NCBI GenBank assembly: GCA_022836615.1
Contig: MU405245.1
Coordinates: 124,001 to 188,000 of the forward strand
Length of the DNA stretch: 64,000 nt
From: Annulohypoxylon bovei var. microspora
Lineage: Eukaryota > Ascomycota > Sordariomycetes > Xylariales > Hypoxylaceae
Direction of reading: 5' to 3'
Of this stretch, positions 13,049-25,375 are shown piece after piece (the stretch's first letter is position 1; the number at the start of each line of letters is the position of its first letter). The translations under genes and the position numbers were made by a program. Below the pieces are notes generated by a model. That model worked only from the letters and a program-made list of their open reading frames with translations. It ran no database searches and had not been told where the DNA came from.

Positions 13049-16000
13049 GTTGCGTAGCTCGGAGGAAGAAGTGAGTTAAAGGATGCTAGAAAGAGATCAC
13101 AAGATCTAAGGCGCGGAGGAGTAGTTATGCTTAGGCACAGCCTCGTGACGGGAGGCTAGCATGTAAGTCTAGGCGGAATGGTTCGCGCGCGTAGAAATCG
13201 GCCATCGACGAAAGGCAATATCGGCGAGGCAGAAAAAGACGAGACAGATTGTATCTACAATTGACTTCCAAAATAACCAGGAACAACCCCAGAAATCTGG
13301 AATTCGAAGTGTTGACGAGAAGCTCGCCAAATATCTCCGCTCGGATTGGGGCGCAGCGAAGTCCGGTAATAAATCTAGTCTTTTCCTGTCTGTGGTTCGT
13401 TCCTTCGGCGCGTCAAAAGCTCAATGTTCAATGCTCAACTACTTAAGACAACAACTCCTAGGGTTGGGGATTCGGCAAATGTATATCCGAGCACGTATTC
13501 AGGCCAATTCGTGTTTTCAGGGTCGTCCGCGGGATCCAGGATCCAGGACAGTGGTGGTCAACGGTCGGCGGCCACGAAGGTCAACAAGGTCCTAAAGGCC
13601 AAGCAGGTCTCGACTTAAATTCGGGGATATGGATGTCTCGCAAGAATAATAGGAAAGTTGTAGATAATACGACGATTGTATGAGAGGTAAATGCTATGGC
13701 ATGTTGTTTCGGGAAGGTGTTCTGTAACGACTAATCGAGGCACAGATATCTCTATTCGGTAGGCACCTTAGGGATAAATACACCTAAGTATGAGTATGAG
13801 CGTCGCGTTCCTGGAGGTACCTGAACAGAGTCGATATCGGAGGGGGCTGTGCAGGCTAGCACTTATTAGAGTTATATCCTGTTATTGGATATGGCAAAAG
13901 TGCTATGTCTCGAGTCACGTCCTTCAGTTCGTTGCTTAGGTAGGTGAATGGACAAAGCAGGAGTAGATAGACGAGGAAGAGGCAAAGACGTATGTTGTAT
14001 GTCACACGGTTCCAGGTCACCTTAGTGAAATCCACGGCTTGACTTTAAAAATGGATATTGGAAAACAAACAGATAAAAACAACAACTACCAGGTGGCAGA
14101 GGGGATCAGGATTTCAACGACCCGACATGGCGACAGAAGGAGTGTATGAAAGTTAGATGATGAAGAGGAAGAGAGAAATGGTAGTGATAAGTGCAAATAC
14201 AAGTGCAATTGAACCAATCGTAGCTTGAAAATTGCATATATTAGTACGGTTGACGCTCACTAGGGGGAGCTAAGGTACGCTAAGATACTTGGTCAGGGGT
14301 ATGCATGGTACAATATAAATACTTCAATCGCACGGCCGAAATGCGCTAAATTACGCCATCAAGAAAAGGTCGGCTAAGGTTGCTTGACCGTACCTGGGTA
14401 TTGACAGTTCAATGCTCGTGCTACACGAGCGACATAGTGTAGTCCCTGCAGACTCAGTCGTTTGTTCTACCTAGTATTAGTTTGAAGTTTATATTTTGCC
14501 TCTCAGGACCTAGAGTTTAACAAATATACTAAGAAGAATATTCCATGGTTCAAATAGTCTTAGCCAATTACTGATAAAGAAACTTTTTTGCTACTAGGTA
14601 TCCATGGACCTGTTTGTTGTACAATACAGTGGGTGTCATCCCACCTCTTAGGCTCTCAATTACATCAATTACATCAATGACTCTATTCGTATGCATCAAT
14701 GTATCACCAAAGTCTTCTTTCATATTTACATACTCTGTATGTAGCAGCATAGTATCGGCAATTACTGTAGTGTATTAAAGTGCTTAGCATCGCCAATCGT
14801 CAACTTGGCGCAACATGGCACTACAAAACTTGGACCGCGTGGTCGGTCTTGGTAAATTACAAAAGTCAAGATATGGACCCCCTAAATAAAGACCTGATCG
14901 TCGTGTCATTCCCAGTCCCTTCCCACTTCACATCTCGCAGTCGCTGACCCCATCCTTTACTCCTTGGAATTGTATGGGTTCTCAAAACATGTACAAACAC
15001 TTGCAATAGTACACATACGTATACCGAATGTACCGTGGCCGTCGGTTATTACTTTCCAGGGAAAGGTTAGACCCTCTTCGGCGAATTAGAGCAAGGTTGC
15101 AAAGTGCCAAGGGAGGCAGTGCAAAAGAGTCTCCTCACCCATCGCAGCCATCGGGAGCGAACAAAGAGAGAAGGAGCCGATGATGTACATAGTACCATCG
15201 AGATCGTCATTATCGATCCTTTCAGCTGAATATCTACAATTTTTTGCCTCACTCAGGAGAGTGTAGACTATTTAGAAAGTTAAATCTAGTTAAGCCTAGT
15301 TGCCAAATGCTTAACTCTACAGTAGCTTTGGATTATATGTGTAACAAAACTCTTAGTCTTGAGTGGTCTGAGTGGTGTGTTTAAGTCTATGTAAGGAGGC
15401 GTCATATATTTACTATCGAATTAAGTTGAACACTTTCAACAATATCCTAAAATATTAATATGTATCAACCGCCAACCACTTTTTAACTACCGCCGGCTTT
15501 GGTAAGCATTTCCTGATTTTCACTGTCCACTTTCAAGGTTATTCTTGGCCACTCAAAGTGACTCTTTCTATTATTTCCTTTTTTTTCCTTTTTCTGTAGG
15601 CAGGGACATACATATATGTGCCTACCTAGTTAACCAGTAAGTTGCGGTCTGTACGTATGTACGAGTGTCTGACCTTCATGGTTACTTGGTTAGGCTTCTA
15701 CGATACCCAACATCTAGCGCTATCCACACTTGGCAATATGCCTCATGTATTTGGCCAAGATGCTCCAGAACTTCAGATGCAGCTGTTGTCAGGAACTGCT
15801 TATACTCCTTGCGGGTCTTATAGCCCGTACCTCAGAGCCGGTATGATCACCACCGTCATCATCATCTCACCCGTTGGATAGACCAAAAAGCGAACCCCCC
15901 TTCAGTCTCTACTGATTTTGGAGTAATTTAGTAAACGTCACAGTCAAGTCAGCCCAACCCCTCGCCCGTCAGCCTTGTTGTCCCAGATAAGAGCCAATGT

Positions 16001-18920
16001 TTGGCCACTAAGAAGGCTACTACATGAGGGGAGGCATATATCAACTGCATAGAGTCTCACGTTCCATACACGTGGGACGTCAGGAATTATTCTTATTGGC
16101 ACAGTGATTCATCGACTTTCTTACTCGCGTGGTGGGCTGCTTTAAATACTACGCTGTCTCGCTGCCTTGTTTGTTGATAGGTGAAGAGGGAGGGAGACCG
16201 GCGTGCAGATGCAGAAGAAACTCTCAGTAATCCCACCTCCTTTTCTTTTTGTGAAGCCATTCTTCTATCGCATATTATATCTGCTTCTCAACTTAAAAGC
16301 CTCAGGTCGACACCGAGTCATAAATGTCTTCGTTGGAGAAAGAAAAGAAATCGCAAAGAGATATTAACATCGATAATAGCGGTATACGTATGCTTCCGTA
16401 TTAGATGATTCAGCTCCCGAATTTCGCATGTGAAAAAATGGAGAACAACGGACGCGTTCCGCGAGTCCGCGCCTTGGTCTCTTTTCGATAATTACGTGTT
16501 ATCATAGCTATCAATGCTAAAGGTAGCAAGATGCTTTATGTTAAGATTGTCCGAGCACCTCTGGAAATGATGATCCCGAACCTTACTAGAAAGAGCATGA
16601 CATCTCCGATATCCCCTTCATCATGTACGATCTTGTCAAGGCAGATTTCCTAGGATTAGAATTTGTTTTCGGATGAAATCATCTCAACGAGCTAAACATC
16701 CTAATGATCCTTATGCTACCTTCAGACAGGGGAAATTTGTCGCATGGGTAGCAATAGAGGACCCTGATATAGTAAGCGCCTGCATCAGATTATTAACGGA
16801 TTAATTACGAGCTACCGGTACTTGCAATAGGAATTTCTGCAGAACATTCGTCTGATCTATCATACTTCTTCCTCGATAAGAGGCTCAGGATCTCCCAGGC
16901 GCGTGGTTGCGGCTGAGTTACAATTAAACTGTCGGATTACTCTCACAACCTACATGCCAACGTATGCCTCCTTAGTTTCAGTTTTATAAGTCCATGCAGT
17001 CAAAGTTGTCAAACAATTACTAAGAGTCATGAGAGGTTCGAGTTGAATACACCTCTTATTTCGGTATTTCGCTGGTTTAGCCTTGTATTACACTGTTGTC
17101 CTTCCCTAATAAATCACAGCCTATACTCTGTGTAGCTGAGGCATATAGTTCGGTATCTAGTATATACACAGGTGTGTATAGGGAATATACACTTCCCATC
17201 AGCCAGTCAGGGCACATCAGATATCTTATACCAATGCTACACAATATATGCGCAGATCCCCCGATCAGAGGCACAGCAGTTAACCTATGTAACAATGGTC
17301 TGGAGATGATATGCAAGTATAAAGACTGCCAAGGCTGGGGTTCCTCGCCTATCATCGTCACATCGCGCATCTCACATCTCGCCCCATCTCCCTTCAACAC
17401 CACCTACTACCATTCCGAATAGGTAATTTATGTATCAAAGAAAAACAGAGAAGGCGCATTTGAAACAACGACCGAGCCAGTATCTAATAGATTGGGTAGA
17501 TAGGTCTTGAGAAACTTACACAAAACACATCCGTGTGGCTGAGCATATAATGTGTATGTTGTGCGCCATCCACCCATCATACAACCAATCCTCACATCTA
17601 CAGTTCAATTTCACCATAGTATCGGGTTCGAGCATGTGTGTGCGTAGTATGCATCCAGCCGCCCGATTGGGACAGGAAAAGTCTGCCAGATGCTTTAGTG
17701 CTAGTAACATCCGCGAGGCAGTGCTCGATAGCGTCTCTCGTCAGCTCATTTAACTAATTTCTTGTCCATCGTCATCTATCATACCATCACACCTACCTAC
17801 CTAACGCGGACAATGTGTATAGATACACAAGTAGATAGAGTTTAATAACGGACGGGCCAAGGAGAATATTAAAACAGTCCGGTTTCTGCCCTGCCGCCCA
17901 GACGAGCAGACCAAATCAAAACTCTATCGGTTACCTAAGTAGGTATGGTATCCTCGGCAATCCATGGGACCAGATTTGGATAAGCATCGGCTCACATTCG
18001 TGCGAACCAAGATAGCCAAGTCCGTCGGGAAACACACCAGCAGCCTTTCGATACGGCTTAGACCCTTGGCTTCATAACCTCATGAAATGTTTCTCAACCG
18101 CGTTCATACCAATCAGCACTACCAAATCCACTCTATGTGGAGAGCATAAAGCTGCAATAGTATCCGAGCTTGATTTTCACGGTCCATCATGCTCGGCACG
18201 ATACGCATATCCTAACTCTCCGGCTTCCCGCAGTCACCCGTTTTACAAGTAGCCAGAACAATGCCTAGAGCTACATACATACAGGTCTGTAGGATTCTTA
18301 TTGTTAGCTACCAGAGCTGGGAAGAAACGATACGCGTATGTGCAAATACGTGTGAGTAGCTCTCTGGACGAGAGCTCACGATACGACAACTCCACATAGT
18401 CGTAAGAGCCCATAAATCAAAGGCCATAGCTTACAGATCGCCGACATAGCCACACAATATAATCTCGTCCTGCTCGTCGAATTTCCCGGTCCTGGCGACC
18501 ACCTCCGCAGAGGAGTCCGTCATTTTGATGTAAGCTGATATGTGATTCGTAAAGCTATATTCGCCGCCCGTGCTGTCTCGATCGCGTTCAACAACGTGAA
18601 CCATGCAATTCGTAAATTTCACCGCACCTCTAATTGCCGTACCACTTGCGTTCCAGCTCCCTGTAGACTGCCTAGGTAATGTAGAACGAGGTGCTACACA
18701 CCTAAAATATTTGTGTATATTTTTTCGTTCTCGCATATGTAGGGAACAGCCCCAATGCCGTAGTTTTGCACTTCCAGATGTGGACATCAGTCGTGAGACC
18801 AAGCATTCGACATCCCCCCTTTTTCGAGTCTTCACTTGAATCAAGCAGAAGAAGTCCTTCATCATATCCGTAAGGTTGCGAGACTTCATCCACGTCAGGC
18901 TCTACCCTTCAGCATCTAGA
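13049..18920. other. Nearly 6-kb gene-poor interval
   Basis: This is the 5' flank of the Ca2+-ATPase and the 3' flank of the PBY1-like gene, and the longest stretch without a recognised gene. ORFs are short and motif-free, including a pair of overlapping 108-codon ORFs on opposite strands at 17077-17422. A 152-codon minus ORF at 18431-18889 lies immediately beyond the PBY1 stop; it has no recognisable domain and may be 3' untranslated sequence. T-rich runs occur near 15575-15595. I saw no transposase, tRNA or rRNA. Confidence 0.6.
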
Positions 18921-21680
18921 CTACCGACCCAAATTCACCCGTCTCACATGCACCAACCTCTCCTCCTTACCCTCTCCATGACTCCTCTCTCTGCCTTCCC
19001 CATCTCTACTACCCACCCCAAAGAAACTCCCAACCGCAACCCTCAGCACATCCTCCCACAGCCCAGAAACCAAGCCCCTCAGCTCCTCGCCCGTCTGCTT
19101 AAAATCCGGGAACGCGTTGACCTCGAGCAACCAAGCCGTGCCCTGGGTATCAACTAGAAAGTCCAATCCATACACCTCGAACGCGTTCGGCAGCGGGCGG
19201 AAGTGCATTAGCATAGCGCGGGCCGCAGCCTCAAATACCTCTCCAGTGACGTCGCAGATCTGACTGAAGATATCCCGCTTCCTCTCTTCTCCCAGTTCTA
19301 GGTCCCAGAACCGTTGGACTGTACCGTCACGTACGGAGCGCTGGAGACACGTATTGGTAAGGTGGGCTTCTAGATTTATCCCCTCTTCTCTCGTATTCGA
19401 GGATCCGGGTGTATCCGTAGACGTAGACATAGCCGTAGCTCCAGGAGCGGCATAATCCCTCCCCGCGAACAGCGCCAGCATATGTCTATACACGTAGACA
19501 TCTAGGCTCCCAACGCACGCGACATACGTGCGGATGTGGAATTTGCGGCCATTTCCGGGCAGCAGGAGCGGTGGGTGAATGTACGGCTGAGCCACGAAGT
19601 GACGAAGATGTGAGGTCGTAATGTTGTCGTTCCCACTAGAGCTGCGGTCCGAGACTCCGTCAGCACCACCACCCTCCCTTTCGCCACTATCCCTATCCTC
19701 ATCCTCACCCTCATCCTCATCCTCACTATCAACCTCCCACCCATCAAAAATCCCCTGCAACTCCTCCATCGTGTCAAACAACCTAATCCCCTGTCCCCGA
19801 TCGCTCATCCCCGGCTTCAAAATCCACCACTCCCTCTCCGCCTCCTGCTTCTCCTCGTTCCTCTCCAGACTCGCCCTCAGGTCAAACGCCTCGACCAGCG
19901 CATCGTCCAGAAACTCCGCGTAGTCAAGTTCGAAATGCTCGCTCCTCTTAACATGATGCTTTAGCACGCTTTCCGGCCTCTTAGCCACCCACTGCTCCAC
20001 CGTCGCCGATAGGTAGTGCTTTCGAATCAGCGCCTTGCGCAGCATGTAGCTATTCACTAGGCACGTCCGCGGGTGCGCGTCTACGTAGTCCCAGTCGATA
20101 GCCTCGTACGGCGTGATCTGTAGGATCTGACTACTACTATTATCTGGCAATAATTTGCTAAGTGATACCGGTTCCCCTGAACTCGCGGCCTCGGGAATGG
20201 AGAGTAGGGTATACGCTTCTGGCGGGAATAGCTTCTGCAGGGCAGACAGGATAAGGGGCTGGACATAGGGGTCCTCGTAGGCGACTAAAGCGTAAAAGTG
20301 TTGTTTAGGCCGGTAAATTAGGGTGGACATGGACAATGGCATGCCTTGGGGCTCTAGACTACTCCTAGAAAAATTAAAGATGAGAAACCGCGGTTAAGGA
20401 TATAGTACAAATCTCGGGCATTCGATGTACGAAGAGCAACTGACAACCCTTTTTCACCGTAGCATACCTCTCATATTCTAGGAAACGACAAGGTCTTCTC
20501 TATCTGACGGACCGGTTATGCGGTCATGCATGCTCCAGCTGTCTATAATGATACCATCCCCATCTAAACACCAAATGCAATGCAATAGACTCGACTCACA
20601 ATTTCAACTCCTCTCCGTGCAAATGCGTTGCCGCGTGATAGAAATTCGCCTTTAATGGTGTTACACTGCGTGATAAGTTAGTATTAGGCCATAGGCACAG
20701 ACACGATGGTCCGCGTGTATAGGGGAGTAGAGCTAGATTTACCTGGTAAAACCCTCCTTGACGGCCCATCCATCGTTACCTGGTATCGATTCCTCAACAC
20801 TCTTATGAACATCCGTAAACTTCGGTGACCACTTAAAATGTCTATGTGCATATCGTGTCTGGATCTCCCCGCCTGCGTTGCCGTTCGATTTCGTGTCAGG
20901 GGCACCTGACGCTCCAGATTCCTCGCCTTCGCGTATTCTCTCTTCCTCTTCATCCTCATCGCCAATGCTCCCCTCGACCTCTTCGAAACAAGCCCCGTTC
21001 TCACCCCAATAATTTTGCAGTACCTCCGTCCATAGTGTTTTCTGTTCTTCGACGCCCTCAATAAGGGGTACATTGACCGAGTACAAGTCAACACTGTTGT
21101 CTGTGGGCCATTGTGCATACAACTTCTCGACGACTTTCACACTGTGACGGGTGGCGGCGTCAATGATGATAGGATCGTGGTTGCGGCTGAAGAAGGCGTA
21201 GCTTAATGCAATGGACTTCTTCTTACACACTGCAGCCTCAAGGGCTCCACCAAGTGTACCCGAGCTCAGCGCGAACACGGCTGTTGTATTTCGGCCATAG
21301 TTGGGACCCGAAACTACAAGGTCGACCGGACCCTTCTCGTGGAAGAAATGATGAAGGCCTATCTGGGCACAACTTGCCGGAGTTCCGTCCACGAGAATCC
21401 ACTCTTCGTCTCTGATGTTCTTGCTCGGCCGTGTGCTCGTAATACCTTGCGCTTTAGAAGCAGTATTGGGCGACGGATCGAAGGTCTCGGACGGCCGGTA
21501 GTACAGTGGCTTGACAGTCTGGCCAATCATATGGGCTTTTCCAATCCAGGAACGTTGTGTGTGAGGCAGGCAGACCGAGACAACATGTCCTCTCTTTTGA
21601 AGTTCACGGACAAGACTATGAACATAAGGAGAGGAGGTGGCAGATGGTGGACCGTCATCGTTCGTTACTAGTATGTGCAT
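18921..21680 (-). CDS. PBY1: PBY1-like fusion: SurE 5'/3'-nucleotidase domain plus tubulin-tyrosine-ligase domain
   Basis: Three exons, 21680..20743, 20665..20600 and 20364..18921, join in frame (introns 77 and 235 bp) to give 815 residues. The N-terminal half is a SurE-type metal-dependent nucleotidase. It starts MHILVTNDDGP, with the Asp-Asp metal site, and carries SGPNYGRNT in the active-site region. The C-terminal half is a TTL ATP-grasp ligase, with WWILKPGMSDRGQGIR for ATP binding, LTNTCLQRS and LLEVNAFPDF. The middle 66-nt exon completes the SurE end (SVTPLKANFYHAA) and links the domains. The same domain order occurs in yeast Pby1, a P-body-associated protein, so the two visible ORFs are one gene. 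An acidic Asp/Glu-rich insert is coded at about 19640-19740 inside the TTL domain. Substrates of both domains are unknown here. Confidence 0.92.
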
Positions 21681-22754
21681 GATGGAGTGATGTTATAGTC
21701 GATCCAGAGGCGAGATAGATGAGATTCCGAGGTCAATTGGAGCCGGTAAGACTAGGTATGGACGGCTGTATAATGAACGAGAGCTTCTCAGACCGGAGGG
21801 TGACGATATGATATATTTATCAAGGAAGGTAAGGAAATTGAAGTTAATACAAGAGGGAGTACAAGTGCAAGTGGCTTCCGAATTACGGATAGTAAGTTGG
21901 GTTAAGTAAAATTTAGGCGGGGGCGGGGCAGACTCGGGCAATAAGATTCATGGATTGCACCTGCATCAGTTTGTATAGTGAAATATACTATGACGTGATG
22001 GTCTCCTGCTAACAATACTATAGTTGTAACAGGGAAACCACAACAAGTACTAAAAAGGCCATTGATGTTTCCTTAATATTATTTCATAAACACGGCGGAT
22101 TCCTACATGGAAGTATCTTTCGAGCTCTGATTGTAATATTACCCAGTTACTCAAGTCAACTATAAAACTGCTCATTCGTGATAGTTTGTGTTACGACCCT
22201 AGCTAGGACTGAAATTTACCACTTGGATGACTTGGATGCCCATCTATTCACCTACCGCCTCACATCTTCAGAACATTAATTTCTTATAAGATACCGTTTC
22301 TATAGGTCGTAGTTGATCGACATATTACGTATGAAATAGAAACTTCGATTCTTCACACAACACGAACGAAGCATATGTTCATATTTTATAAAATCAATTC
22401 ATTCTGCGGCATGCTAATGCTAATTGGGGCTAAGCTAATTTTCTGTAACTATGGATTAACCTGGGGAGGGACATTCAGTCCGACCAGGTAGCTACCGACC
22501 CTGTTTTGGCCTATGTTGGCCTATGTCGGCCTGTGTAGATCGAGGACCACGCCGTTCGGTAGCAACGCCCAACACCTCTTGGTAATACCAAGTTTTCCAT
22601 TCCGATAGCCTTGCTGCAATTCCCTCTCTGCCTCAATAAAAATCCACAAACGGGAATGAGAAGAATTTGAGACAGAATAAAACTCAAATCCTCACTCCAT
22701 TACAACTTCCTAGGTGCTAGAATTGGATCGTCGAAGCAAGCCCGTAGCGGTTGA
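21681..22754. other. Intergenic region upstream of the PBY1-like gene
   Basis: This is the 5' flank of the PBY1-like gene and the 3' flank of the next minus-strand gene. An 82-codon minus ORF at 21693-21941 is not convincing. Apart from the tandem decamer listed separately, I see no motif or gene. Confidence 0.6.
22506..22535. repeat. Three tandem copies of a TTGGCCTATG-type decamer
   Basis: Three adjacent 10-base units are seen: TTGGCCTATG twice, then TCGGCCTGTG with two transitions. The repeat is intergenic and of unknown significance. Confidence 0.85.
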
Positions 22755-24108
22755 CTAGACACGCTGGCGCTTAGAGACCTCGTCCTGTCCAGCTAGGGCC
22801 TCACCCTCTCGCTTCTGACCTTGGGTGCCGGCTCGACTCTTAGAGCGGCGCCAGCCGTCGAAGGGATTACGTGGCTTAGGCTGCTTCGTCGACGATCCGG
22901 CGGCTTGCATCCTAGTGCTAGCGCGTGTAGCTCGGATTGTCGAAGGAGGAGATGCGGGCATGACCTTGGGTGCCACGGGAGTCACCGACTTCTCAACTTC
23001 CATGGCCATAACGACTCCGGGAACCTCGGCAGAATCGTCCTCAGCATCATGAAGCACGTGATCCTCGATGTCCGTAACAGCTTCTTCGTCCTCACTAGAT
23101 GCCTTGGGAGCTTTCTTGCCCTTCGAACCGGATGTGAATAGTAGGCGCGGCTTGAGAGATGAGCGGGTGCTTGGACCAACCGGAGTACCGTCGATGCGCT
23201 CATCCTCATCCTCGGAGAACTTGCGGAAGATCTTCTTTCCTCGGCTATGTAGAGAGCGGATTGTTAGCTAAAAGTTTATTATGGATGGAATTGACATAGG
23301 GTGATATAGAAGAATGTGAAGATGGGATAATTACTTACAATACGTAGACAATTCCGTCCTCGCGTCGAAGTGCCTCTTCAATAGATATGAGGCCTTCGCC
23401 TTCAACATGCACCTGCTTGCTTCGAGTCTGTCGCGACTGATCACGATCCGTAGTAGACGAGGCCTCATAGAAAGGGTTGTGCGGAGTCTTGTCTGCCTGA
23501 GGAATGCGGTCGCGTGTGTCGGTGAAGATCTCAATCTGCTCTTCGACGTCCTCGGCACTGAAGCTGTCCAGGGTAAGGCCTGTGTACTTCTTAGCCTTTC
23601 TCTTCTTAGGAGAAGGCACAGCTTCGGGTTCAGAGAATAGGTTGCGCGCGATCGCACGGACGTTGGCCTTTGCCTTCTCATCCGGATGCTTCTGAGGAGT
23701 TTTGGCTGGGGTGGGAAGCATGGTGGCGCTGCTAGTGATAGTACCTGCTGACTTAGGTTTCTGGTGCGAAGAACCAATTCCAAGAGAATCGGCCGCGTTG
23801 GCTGCGCCTTCGGCAGTTAATGTACTAGATGCGCGTCGAACGGAATCCATGGCTGGTTGACGTTTCTTCTGTGGTGAGAGGACTGGTGTTGAAAGAGAGT
23901 CCGATGAAGACGGGATTCGCGACGAAGTGCGATTGCGGGAAGGTGCACGAGGCGAAGGTGTGCGCTGAGATAAACGTTGCGCGATGCGAGAAGATTTTCG
24001 TGGAGAATAAGGCTCCCAAGAATCACCGTAGCCGAATCGCGGAGTGCATGGGGTATGCACACGCGAAGGCGGCGAGGGTGTTGAAGGGGCAGATAAGATG
24101 GAACTCAT
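22755..24108 (-). CDS. Unrecognised, probably nuclear protein rich in CDK-type phosphorylation sites
   Basis: Two exons, 24108..23339 and 23244..22755, join in frame across a 94-bp intron with a GTAAGT donor and ACATAG acceptor, giving 419 residues. I do not recognise a named family. The first 170 residues are Ser/Pro/Arg-rich and hold many minimal or full CDK sites: SPRK near 35, TPSPR near 50, SPQKKR near 78, LPTPAKTPQK near 131-140 and SPKKRK near 166. The last also looks like a nuclear localisation signal. Less repetitive, conserved-looking segments follow: RAIARNLF at 151-158, KYTGLTLDSF near 174, EIFTDTRDRIPQAD near 193-206 with NPFYE at 211-215, and DGIVYVFRGKKIFRKF across the splice junction. 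The tail is acidic, then basic. It may be a cell-cycle-regulated chromatin or transcription factor, but this is inference only. Confidence 0.88.
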
Positions 24109-24999
24109 CTTGATTGCTCAGGCAGAATTCGGATCTTAAAATTCTGAAAGTTCTGGCAAAAAAACCCTTCAAATCATACGGTGTGTGGAAGTATCAATGA
24201 TTGATTCCTTATTGTACTTTAGGTACTAGGTAATCTTAATTGACCACTGCCTGTAATTTTGAGGTTTAGGATAAACCCCAGTTGAATATTCAGAGCGCTT
24301 GTAAAATTGTGAAGAAAGAAGAATCATGTATGAAACTTGATAATAATAATAATAAGAAAGAGCAATGGTGGTAATCCAATTAAGGGCGGTCTGTGTGATC
24401 TGTTTGAACCTCGTCGTCTTATGTACGTCGTTTACGTCGGCCACGACTCGTAATCTGCTCGAATATCGAAATTGAATTGAAGTATAAAAAAGAAAAAGAA
24501 TATTCCAAGTTGTAATAAGTGTCTCACGCGACGACAAGCCAAATCGAACAAATCCAACGACAAGGAGCGTAGAGAAGAGTACGAATGACTATAGTCGGCG
24601 AGAAACGAAGTTGTAGGTTTACGGTTTTACGATTTAGGAGCTGATGGAGTGAGTATGAAGTGGTAGTGGAAATTTGATTAAGATAGGGATAAGGGTGGTC
24701 GGCGAAGGGTAGGAATTTGCGGATGGATTGAACATGGAAAGTGGGAAGTGGGAAAGTTGAAAGTGGCTGGGTCGTCGGGGGAGTTCCTACGACCTACAAC
24801 ATTTGGGGTGCTCCTAACTATCCCAAGTTGGATAAGTGGGGCATGCAGCTAGTCGCTAAGTAAATTATGACATTCCAACCAATCAACCCTAGTTACCCTG
24901 TTTTAATTACTACGGAGTACTCACTGTAGTGATTAATTTGTGCGCTACGAGATGTACCCCGCACAGTCACGCACGGTATACGAAAACATAACTTTTAAT

Positions 25000-25013
25000 A
25001 TTACCTAGGTAAT
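25000..25013. repeat. Perfect 14-bp palindrome ATTACCTAGGTAAT
   Basis: It is an exact inverted repeat centred on CCTAGG and contains one of six exact TACCTAGGTA copies in the window, all of them intergenic. Confidence 0.9.
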
Positions 25014-25029
25014 AATGCACTTATATTAA

Positions 25030-25055
25030 ACGCGTAAAGAAACCCCTGTACGCGT
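25030..25055. promoter_or_regulatory. Pair of MluI cell-cycle boxes (ACGCGT) upstream of DUO1
   Basis: ACGCGT occurs at 25030-25035 and 25050-25055, 321-346 bp before the DUO1 start and about 920-950 bp before the divergent CDK-site gene. ACGCGT is the binding site of the MBF (Mbp1-Swi6) G1/S factor in yeasts. Function here is inferred from the motif alone. Confidence 0.4.
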
Positions 25056-25375
25056 CGCACATCATGACTCCACTCCGAATTGAATGGTAGAAGGCCTATC
25101 GATAACAGAAACACTCAACTCAATTGGTCAATTTTTACAGCCAACACATCGTCATCTCCACAATAGAAAACATAATGCTGTACTACAACGCATGTCAACA
25201 GAACAAAGAAGGGAATTTCTAGCTTACTTTACGTCACTAGTCGGATAATATCATCCGGACCGTACTTTATGTCCCCTGGAGAGCTACCCCGCCAATCAAT
25301 CTTCAGGATTCAGATTCAGCCTCACGATACCTAGTATAATCTGATATTTCCTCCCTCTGCCCCTCCAGCGCAGCC

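Larger units (their letters stand above)
24109..25375. other. Divergent promoter region between the CDK-site protein and DUO1
   Basis: This spacer holds the 5' flanks of two divergent genes. It contains a (TAA)n run near 24343-24358 and purine-rich GTGGGAAGTGGGAAAG-type sequence near 24735-24765, which is CT-rich for the leftward gene. It also contains the palindrome ATTACCTAGGTAAT at 25000-25013 and two ACGCGT boxes. No coding sequence is supported. Confidence 0.65.

Noticed and set aside
17077..17422. Two overlapping 108-codon ORFs on opposite strands
   Set aside because: Neither shows a domain, a signal peptide or exon partners. Chance openness is the simpler explanation.
18431..18889. 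152-codon minus ORF just past the PBY1-like stop codon
   Set aside because: It has no recognisable motif and lies in the probable 3' untranslated region. It is too weak to call as a gene, though it is the longest unassigned ORF in the gap.
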